DNA of 39,192 nucleotides, from the NCBI GenBank assembly GCA_964397565.1, contig CAYNJC010000039.1, positions 1 through 39,192 of the forward strand, read 5' to 3'. This document shows, one piece after another, positions 33,074 to 39,192 of this stretch. Origin of the DNA: JAPLST01 sp964397565. GTDB taxonomy: Bacteria; Auribacterota; UBA3054; JAPLST01. The notes under the pieces were generated by a model, which was not told where the DNA came from, did no database searches, and saw only the letters and a list, made by a program, of their open reading frames with translations. The position numbers and the translations under genes were made by a program. Numbering within the stretch: position 1 is the stretch's first letter; each line of letters begins with the position of its first letter.

Positions 33074-36000
33074 TCAACGTCTGCCGCGGCGCACGCGCGC
33101 CACGCCCCAGCCAATCATAAGCGCCAGCCAGACAATTGGCACTATCCAACCCCACGGCAACTGTCGCAACCATGAGCGCAGCCGGTATGCCCGCGCCTGC
33201 TCGGCCACACGCGCCGGCGTGGCGGCGGCGTGCTCAGCCTCGTGCTTATTTCCAAACTCGCGATCTGCCGGCTCGTCGTCCCACACGACTTTTCGCCATG
33301 CCGCATCAAACAATCCGCTCATCCCATCCAGCACCAGATCGCAGCGGGCCGTTTGCAGCAACCGCGGCGTGAGATTTGTGCTCATGACCACGAGAAGATA
33401 TTTGTTCGTCGCCAGTGGATTTGGATACAGGCATACCATTTGCGTGCCCGTCCTGCCGCCAATCGCAATGCCGTCGGATGTCAGCGAAAACGGCAGCGCC
33501 GCCGCATGGCGCGTGAGAAACGCGCCTGGCGCTGCTGCCGTCGCGAATAATATCACATGGTTGCTCGCGCACATTTCCGGTGTAAGTGCATTTTCACCCA
33601 TCAACCGGAATTCTGCGTCGAAACGGAAAAAGTCCATGCCTGTCATTTCATTCTTAAACATATTTGCGCGCCGAATCTCACCATAGCGCCCAACATTGTC
33701 GGCATATGCAAAGACAAAAGCATCATTGACAACATCTGCAAAACCGCCGCACAATCCGGCGCTCTTTGTCAAACATCCTTTCTCTTGCGCTTGCACAACA
33801 AATTCATTCGTGCGACCGGGTGTCACAGAATATGTCGTTTTTCCATTCAATACGATGCAGACGTTTGTGCTGCTATTGAACCGCGCTGAAGACGCATCAA
33901 ACGCGAACCGAGCCACATTATATGTCGTCACGTGAACGACACCCGTCTCATCACAACGCCCAACGATTCGGGCTGGTTCACCATACCTTGCTGGCGTCAC
34001 ATTGTGCACCCAATAGGCATTCGCCACGTCGCCGAATGTCGAAAAGTACACTTCATCCGGACATGTGACGTGCCGCTTGGTCAACAGCCATTGGCGCATA
34101 TCTTTAATAACATTCATATCGTAACTTCCCGCGCCGGCACCCGGATTGATGGTGATCTGCGCATCGCCGCCCATGCTCTTTAGCAGTGAAACCGACCGCT
34201 GCGCGTATTCGGGATGGTCCTTCTCACCGTGATACTGCCAGACAGGAACGTTGCGCAGATTCTCGTTGAACATACTGCTGACGCCACCACGTGGTGCGAT
34301 AGCTGCAAACATATCTGGATACCGAGCGGCAAGTTGCCAGCACCCTACGCCACCAATGCATTCTCCCTCCAGATATATGCGATTCTCGTCAATGTTGAGC
34401 ACACGCTGAATCTCCGAGATCACACTGAGCACATCGCGTTCAGCAAGCCCCGTATATACTCGGGTTCCGCATCCGAAAGGCGTCACGGCAACCATGTTCT
34501 CGCAGACCGCGTCGCTTCTGAGAAATTTCAGGCTCCAGGCTTCTTTATCATCACGATACTGTGGTTCGAGCACAACTAGCAAAGGACAGTTTGTTGCCCC
34601 GGCAAGCGAGCGTGGTACCGAGACACCATATGGCTGCAAGGTGCCGTCCCAGCCTGCACCATATGCCCGCACGATTTGCCCGCTAAACGTGGCGGCAAAT
34701 TCCGCGTCGTCCGCGTATGTCTCGATTGCGTTCAGTATTGCGGACTCCGTGAAGAAATCCTCCTTCTCCAGCAGACGAATCCACCAGCGCTGTGTGTCAG
34801 TCAGCGGCGCGTTTCCGTTCAGGTACAGGAATTTCCTTGTGTGCGGCACGCCGGCGATGTACGCAATCACGCTGTAGACACCATTTGGTCTTGCCCGCAT
34901 GTCAATCTCGATGGGAAACGCGGGGCGCGTGGCCATGTGGGAATCGCCGCTTGGCCGATTCGTATTTTGCCACTCATACACAATGCCGTTTGCGCCTGGC
35001 CCTTTTACTTGAATGTGTTCACATGCCGGCTTGTAGTTGCATATCCTTATGTGTGGTTTCTGATTTGTTCCAGCAGCTGGCATCCAATAATAGTCCAACC
35101 GTACAACAGTGCCGGTTTGCACAGAGCGCCAATACGCACTTGCCTTTTCGCATGGATAGACGCGTGCGCCTAGATCACCGCGTCCACCCGCGTTTACTAC
35201 GCAAAAGATGAATTCGTTCGTGCCGCGCTTTAGGTGTACGCGCACTTGATCGCTGTCGCGGCGATAGCTTCGTACCTCACCGACCTTATAGAGCAACTGC
35301 CCGTCTTGCCAGACGCACACACCGTCATCACTGCCGAAGCGCAAATCGGCCATGCTGTCGTTGCCAGCCACCCAACGGTAGCGCGCCCACACGCATGAGC
35401 GCGGCGGAAAGTTATCGCCAAGATCGGCGCACTCGTCACTAAATCCCACTCGACGCCACATGGCATCACGCGCTATAGCTCTTTCGCCGTCTTTGCTCAG
35501 TTGCTCGATCATGGCTGCGCAGAATGTCTCGCCATTTGTCTCCTGCATTTCGCAGACAAACGGGCCCGCAACTTCCCAATAAGGCACCGGCTCATCTTCC
35601 GCAACGGTTTCTTTTATATCTTGCAGAAATACCTCGCCCTCCAGCGGCGCAGCAGTCGGATAAAGCTGCGCGCCAAGATTGGCGATCCCAGCGCCGTTCA
35701 CCAATGCAAAGAGAAACCAGTTTGTGCCGGCCTTAATCTTCACCGGCGTCACATAACGTTCGCGTTGATAGCCGCGGCTGTGTGGATACACATAAAGCGT
35801 GCGCCCGTTCAACCATATCTTCACCGCATCATCACAGCCAAAACGCAGCTCGCCGTCCTGCGCTACCGGCGACACCCAATACTTCTGCGCGCACACAAGA
35901 CTGTGCTCCTGTCTAGGCAACTCCTGAATCTGTCCCTGTACCGATGCCATGCGCCGCCACTTTTGTATGCCAAGCTGACCTGACGTGTCTGGCGCTGTTT

Positions 36001-36517
36001 CCTGCACATACAAAGGGACTCGCTGTACTCCATGATAATCGAGCTTCAGGCGAAGCCAACCGCTCGTTTCGCCCGGATTGCGCCGCGAATGGTCAATAAA
36101 CAAAACTCGATTCGTGCCGGGCGGCACAATCGGCCAGTAGCGTTCAATGCGGTTGCTGCCCAACGTGACACATGGCCATTCCGACGAGACAATGCAGCCG
36201 ACAAGTTGTTCGCATTCCATCCGAAGTAACGCCGTCACACCTGTTGTGGAAAACACCACGTACGGCGAGATGTGCGGACATAGATTCGACCATGTAGTTG
36301 GTACAAATCCAAGCGGCATCTCGGTTCCGCCAAGGGGTTCATTCGTCACAAGCACATCAGGCAGACGTGCAAAGACCGACGAGTAATACGGATAGTCATA
36401 GACATTCGTTTGAGATAGTTCAAACGCCCCGGCAACAAGCCATGTATCTTCATTGCACTCCGCAATACCACTGCCAAGAAAAACTATTAAAGTCAACCAC
36501 AATGCATTCTTCTTCAT
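33074..36517 (-). CDS. Membrane-anchored esterase-like protein with degenerate catalytic triad
   Basis: The 1147-residue protein starts at ATG 36517, seven bases after GAGG, and has a signal peptide (MKKNALWLTLIVFLGSGIAEC). Two copies of a PA14-like beta module follow: LRFGCDDAVKIWLNGRTLYV and LRFGSDDGVCVWQDGQLLYK, each ending NLGAQLYP or DLGARVYP. Residues about 600-820 resemble a secreted alpha/beta-hydrolase esterase (PYGVSVPRSLAGATNCPLLV). The nucleophile elbow reads GECIG with Cys720 in place of Ser, Asp767 is present (HGEKD), and the position of the usual His (about 796) is Ala. After a further beta-rich region, a membrane helix (WIVPIVWLALMIGWGV) and basic end (RVRRGRR) anchor it. It may bind and not cleave glycan esters. 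Confidence 0.8.
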   Translation of the reverse strand: MKKNALWLTLIVFLGSGIAECNEDTWLVAGAFELSQTNVYDYPYYSSVFARLPDVLVTNEPLGGTEMPLGFVPTTWSNLCPHISPYVVFSTTGVTALLRMECEQLVGCIVSSEWPCVTLGSNRIERYWPIVPPGTNRVLFIDHSRRNPGETSGWLRLKLDYHGVQRVPLYVQETAPDTSGQLGIQKWRRMASVQGQIQELPRQEHSLVCAQKYWVSPVAQDGELRFGCDDAVKIWLNGRTLYVYPHSRGYQRERYVTPVKIKAGTNWFLFALVNGAGIANLGAQLYPTAAPLEGEVFLQDIKETVAEDEPVPYWEVAGPFVCEMQETNGETFCAAMIEQLSKDGERAIARDAMWRRVGFSDECADLGDNFPPRSCVWARYRWVAGNDSMADLRFGSDDGVCVWQDGQLLYKVGEVRSYRRDSDQVRVHLKRGTNEFIFCVVNAGGRGDLGARVYPCEKASAYWRSVQTGTVVRLDYYWMPAAGTNQKPHIRICNYKPACEHIQVKGPGANGIVYEWQNTNRPSGDSHMATRPAFPIEIDMRARPNGVYSVIAYIAGVPHTRKFLYLNGNAPLTDTQRWWIRLLEKEDFFTESAILNAIETYADDAEFAATFSGQIVRAYGAGWDGTLQPYGVSVPRSLAGATNCPLLVVLEPQYRDDKEAWSLKFLRSDAVCENMVAVTPFGCGTRVYTGLAERDVLSVISEIQRVLNIDENRIYLEGECIGGVGCWQLAARYPDMFAAIAPRGGVSSMFNENLRNVPVWQYHGEKDHPEYAQRSVSLLKSMGGDAQITINPGAGAGSYDMNVIKDMRQWLLTKRHVTCPDEVYFSTFGDVANAYWVHNVTPARYGEPARIVGRCDETGVVHVTTYNVARFAFDASSARFNSSTNVCIVLNGKTTYSVTPGRTNEFVVQAQEKGCLTKSAGLCGGFADVVNDAFVFAYADNVGRYGEIRRANMFKNEMTGMDFFRFDAEFRLMGENALTPEMCASNHVILFATAAAPGAFLTRHAAALPFSLTSDGIAIGGRTGTQMVCLYPNPLATNKYLLVVMSTNLTPRLLQTARCDLVLDGMSGLFDAAWRKVVWDDEPADREFGNKHEAEHAAATPARVAEQARAYRLRSWLRQLPWGWIVPIVWLALMIGWGVARVRRGRR

Positions 36518-36666
36518 CTTCATTCCTCGTAATTAGCATTTTCTATTCGAATTCCAAATCATTACTTGTTACTCGCCGCTGCTCAGTACGCCCTAACGTA
36601 CCGATCACAGCCACTCCACTCAAGCCATCTCTCCAAATTCTTTCGCTGCGGAAGAATTTACACCTA

Positions 36667-38895
36667 TCACCACTTCCCCTCATTCCACGTCTTCCGGTCA
36701 TGAATATCAAACACAACCATGCCAGGATCATCACATTTGACGCCGAGCTCATTCAACAGTTTTTGCGCTTTGCGTTTGAACTCGCGCCCCTGCGGTGTGT
36801 CTTTCTTCATCGGAATATTCACCACAAGCTGCGCATACTTCAGCGCATTGCTCACATCGCCCACGTCACGATATATTTGCGCCAGATACCAGCGCGACGT
36901 CAACCGCCACGGCAGGATGTTTGACGCCAGCGTCAGATAGTCAACTGCCCGGCCAATACAATTGCCGCGCGTCAGTTGTGTCGGCGATGGCTCAAAGAAC
37001 ATATTGGTTCCGCAGCGCCACTCACGCAATTTTCGCTTGAGCGCCTGGACTGGCGTTTCCATGCGATACTGCGTCTGCATGAACAGCGGCCATTTCGTGC
37101 CGTCCGCCAATTGCAGATATGCCACCGCCAAGTTCTCAAACATGTACGGATCAGGATACGTGTATTTCGCTTTCTCATATAACGCGACCGCTTGTCGTGC
37201 GGCACGGCCATCAATGCGCGCGCTTGCATTTGATTTCTCAGATGCAGCCATGATCGCATTACCATAGTACGCGCAAAATCTACCGCTCCATTTGAGTTTT
37301 GGATAAAGCTCGGTGTACACCGTGTATGCTCTGGCGACCTCACCCGTGACGGTCAATTCATGTGCGGCAATCCAGCGCCGCGCATCAATATAATTCTTAA
37401 CATACAAAGGCAGCAGCGCCGCACTGCCCACAAATGCGAGCAACCAAAACACTCTCCAGCCCACCACTACTAATGTTTTGTGACTTCTCTTCAGCACATT
37501 TACTCTTTGTTTACATTGCTGATTCACCGTGACGAGCCATGCCAGCGCGTAGTTGAAGACAAGCCATGTCGGCACAACCTTGCGAGGGAAATGAAACAGC
37601 GACATGACCATGAAACAAACGACGCTGCCCGCCATGCCCAAAGTAAGGTAATCGGGTTTCATATTGGGAGCGGCCTCCGTGCCGCGATCTGCCGCTGGCC
37701 TGGCCAGTACCGCCAACGGCGGTATGGGAGCGACCTCCGTGCCGCGAATGCTGCCGCTGTCGTCCCTGGCGGCGTCTGCGCCGTGCCGCCAACGGCGGCA
37801 GGGTTGGGGGATTTCTTGCCGCTGTTCTTCTTTCACCGAATACTTAATGCCGACCACGGACGCACCGTCTACCGACGCACCCCGTAGTGCCGCACCATTC
37901 CGCTTCACCACCTCCCACACTTCCTTGACAATCAGCGCGCAGAACACAGCCAAGATCAGCAACCCCGGTATACCTAATTCTGCTGCAACTTCGAGTGGCT
38001 CATTGAATGCTTGCCGGCACGGGTATGCGGCGATGCGTTGCGGTACACTCCCGCCACCATGTGCGAAATAGCCTGCTTGAAACAGATTGTAGCTGTTGGC
38101 AAGATTGCCGAAGCCAACGCCCAACAATGGCGCCTTCATGGCCATGCGTGCCGCAACCGACCAGATTAAAAGGCGTCCCGCGCCGGATAACGGCTTGATC
38201 ATGTAGAGCTTGTGCGCGACAGTAACAGCTATTACAGAGGCACCAGTAAACAGTGCAAATGTGAGCAGGCACCGTCGCGCCTTGAATTGCTCTACCTTAG
38301 TAGTGGCTCTTCGACAATAGACAATCAGCCACGGCATTAACATGATCGCCATTCCTGCGCCGACGCCCAATAAGGCTGTGCGCGCCCGCAGGAGAACAAT
38401 AGCTGCCAAAGAAAGCCCTGACAGGACTCCATAACCAATGCTTTTCTTGATGCGCCTTACGCCACAGTCGAGCATCGCGCCCAGCATCACAAGCAATCCA
38501 GCACCAATGAATCCCGCAAAGTAGTTCTCGTTACTGAAAACTGCGCACATGCGCTGACCAGTCACATATTGCACTACCGCATGCGCAAGCACCACTAGAA
38601 TAAATACTACGAACAACCTATTCACACTTTTTGCAGCTTCTGCGTGTCGCACGCCAAGGTAGAACACACTCCCGGCGAACACAAACAGCAGATTTTGATA
38701 ATCCTGCAACTCTGCGGCAGCAGCAGTAAAAGAGCCTGCGCACACGTTCGCAAGTACGCAATAAACAGTGTCACTCTGCTTTAAGAGGACTTGCCGTCGT
38801 GTTGTGAGAATGAATGTGACGCCCGCCAGAAGGGTCACAAAGCAGACAGAGAAGATGTCTGTATAGTAGCCAATATCTCCGGATTGTAGGGTCAT
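36667..38895 (-). CDS. O-antigen ligase/polymerase-like membrane protein with TPR tail
   Basis: The 742-residue protein has about ten predicted membrane helices (SVCFVTLLAGVTFILTT, NYFAGFIGAGLLVMLGAML, LTFALFTGASVIAVTVA). RLLIWSVAARMAMKAPLLGV followed by a large loop (GFGNLANSYNLF, NEPLEVAAELGIPGLLIL) is the Wzy_C/O-antigen ligase pattern for joining or polymerising lipid-linked glycans outside the inner membrane. Residues about 345-415, between two membrane segments, are made of DNA repeats (RGTEVAPI, RGTEAAPN) and look inserted. After the last helix (VFWLLAFVGSAALLPLYV) the C-terminal 230 residues are TPR-like (ARAYTVYTELYPKLKW, AVALYEKAKYTYPDPYMFEN, NALKYAQLVVNIP). It is distinct from the 798-residue protein at 9924-12320. 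The start at 38895 has only a weak GAGA site. Confidence 0.83.
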   Translation of the reverse strand: MTLQSGDIGYYTDIFSVCFVTLLAGVTFILTTRRQVLLKQSDTVYCVLANVCAGSFTAAAAELQDYQNLLFVFAGSVFYLGVRHAEAAKSVNRLFVVFILVVLAHAVVQYVTGQRMCAVFSNENYFAGFIGAGLLVMLGAMLDCGVRRIKKSIGYGVLSGLSLAAIVLLRARTALLGVGAGMAIMLMPWLIVYCRRATTKVEQFKARRCLLTFALFTGASVIAVTVAHKLYMIKPLSGAGRLLIWSVAARMAMKAPLLGVGFGNLANSYNLFQAGYFAHGGGSVPQRIAAYPCRQAFNEPLEVAAELGIPGLLILAVFCALIVKEVWEVVKRNGAALRGASVDGASVVGIKYSVKEEQRQEIPQPCRRWRHGADAARDDSGSIRGTEVAPIPPLAVLARPAADRGTEAAPNMKPDYLTLGMAGSVVCFMVMSLFHFPRKVVPTWLVFNYALAWLVTVNQQCKQRVNVLKRSHKTLVVVGWRVFWLLAFVGSAALLPLYVKNYIDARRWIAAHELTVTGEVARAYTVYTELYPKLKWSGRFCAYYGNAIMAASEKSNASARIDGRAARQAVALYEKAKYTYPDPYMFENLAVAYLQLADGTKWPLFMQTQYRMETPVQALKRKLREWRCGTNMFFEPSPTQLTRGNCIGRAVDYLTLASNILPWRLTSRWYLAQIYRDVGDVSNALKYAQLVVNIPMKKDTPQGREFKRKAQKLLNELGVKCDDPGMVVFDIHDRKTWNEGKW
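37666..37754. repeat. Dispersed repeats inside the O-antigen ligase-like gene
   Basis: The 29 bases at 37726-37754 are an exact reverse complement of 3987-4015. A diverged copy begins at 37666 (GGGAGCGGCCTCCGTGCCGC). Palindromes CCGCCAACGGCGG lie at 37710-37722 and, just downstream, at 37786-37798. All fall in the loop between membrane segments. Confidence 0.8.
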
Positions 38896-38945
38896 GGCGC
38901 TTTCTCATTTTAGGTGCAATAGATAGTAAATGCTGTAATGTTGTT

Positions 38946-39179
38946 ATGCAGGAGAATATAGAAAGCTCTAGCAGTATGGCACCTACCAAATGCGTTTCTA
39001 CATTTTTACAGACTTATTTGTGGATTTTGGCGCTTGTTGCTTGGATAGTCTCATGTCTTGCATCTAGCCAAGACTATCTCTCAACCCTATTTTGTGCGCT
39101 ATATGGTTGTGCTGGTCACCAACAACTTATCCTACACTATATCGCCACCAGTTTTCCTGGACACAGAATAGTAGAATAA
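38946..39179 (+). CDS. Possible small membrane protein
   Basis: This 77-codon frame contains one strong hydrophobic segment (FLQTYLWILALVAWIVSCLA) followed by a Cys-containing stretch (TLFCALYGCAGHQ). It starts 50 bp upstream of and divergent from the O-antigen ligase-like gene. No ribosome-binding site precedes ATG 38946; AGGAG lies just inside the frame, with no nearby start at a usable distance. The region is AT-rich, where chance hydrophobic frames are common. I do not recognise a family, and a real gene is uncertain. Confidence 0.3.
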   Translation: MQENIESSSSMAPTKCVSTFLQTYLWILALVAWIVSCLASSQDYLSTLFCALYGCAGHQQLILHYIATSFPGHRIVE

Positions 39180-39192
39180 GATAACCAGGAAA

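Noticed and set aside
1..39192. tRNA, rRNA or riboswitch genes
   Set aside because: No cloverleaf, rRNA signature or known riboswitch core was recognised in any spacer by eye; a covariance-model search would be needed to exclude weak cases.

Overview
The window looks like a chromosomal segment of an anaerobic or facultative bacterium of the PVC group (Kiritimatiellota, Lentisphaerota or Verrucomicrobiota). This is inferred from a C-terminal PEP-CTERM sorting signal on a beta-helix exoprotein, many GTG/TTG starts, surface-polysaccharide genes, a group 3-type [NiFe]-hydrogenase large subunit and an OlsB-like acyltransferase. No rRNA, tRNA or CRISPR array was recognised. Species cannot be named from the sequence alone.

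Layout. (1) 1-349: gene-free left flank, possibly with the end of an insertion element. (2) 350-8131, minus strand: two successive transcription units of secreted alpha-solenoid/TPR-like proteins. Each begins with a large protein (5882-8131 and 2198-4747) whose first 241 codons are nearly identical while the rest diverges, followed by smaller secreted proteins; the second unit ends in a decayed third paralogue. An intrinsic terminator separates the units. (3) 8132-8722: repeat-rich spacer. (4) 8723-12320, minus: glycosyltransferase and O-antigen ligase-like protein. (5) 12564-14886, plus: an apparently leaderless ferredoxin-NADP reductase and a B12-type radical SAM protein. (6) 15369-21990, plus: glycoside phosphorylase-like enzyme and GH2 glycosidase behind a promoter that overlaps an 18-bp palindromic operator. 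(7) 22322-26568, plus: nitronate monooxygenase-like flavoprotein, lone HoxH-like hydrogenase large subunit, OlsB-like acyltransferase and HD phosphohydrolase. (8) 26585-32854, minus: GmhA, Wzt-like ABC ATPase, PEP-CTERM beta-helix protein and a large secreted beta-rich protein. (9) 33074-38895, minus: a membrane-anchored esterase-like protein with a damaged catalytic triad, and a second O-antigen ligase-like protein with a TPR tail.

Regions 4, 8 and 9 point to synthesis, export and surface display of polysaccharide and sorted exoproteins; region 6 is an inducible glycan-degradation operon.

The most unusual signal is at DNA level. Short tracts built of degenerate 7-bp units (often 14-bp pairs) occur at 3901-3942, 4024-4048, 7304-7331, 7408-7432, 8399-8440, 8461-8488 and 13332-13380. 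They bracket the exact point where the two big TPR proteins stop being identical, and one runs into the start codon of the radical SAM gene. A separate 29-bp exact repeat lies inside two unrelated genes 33.7 kb apart, in opposite coding orientation and different frames.
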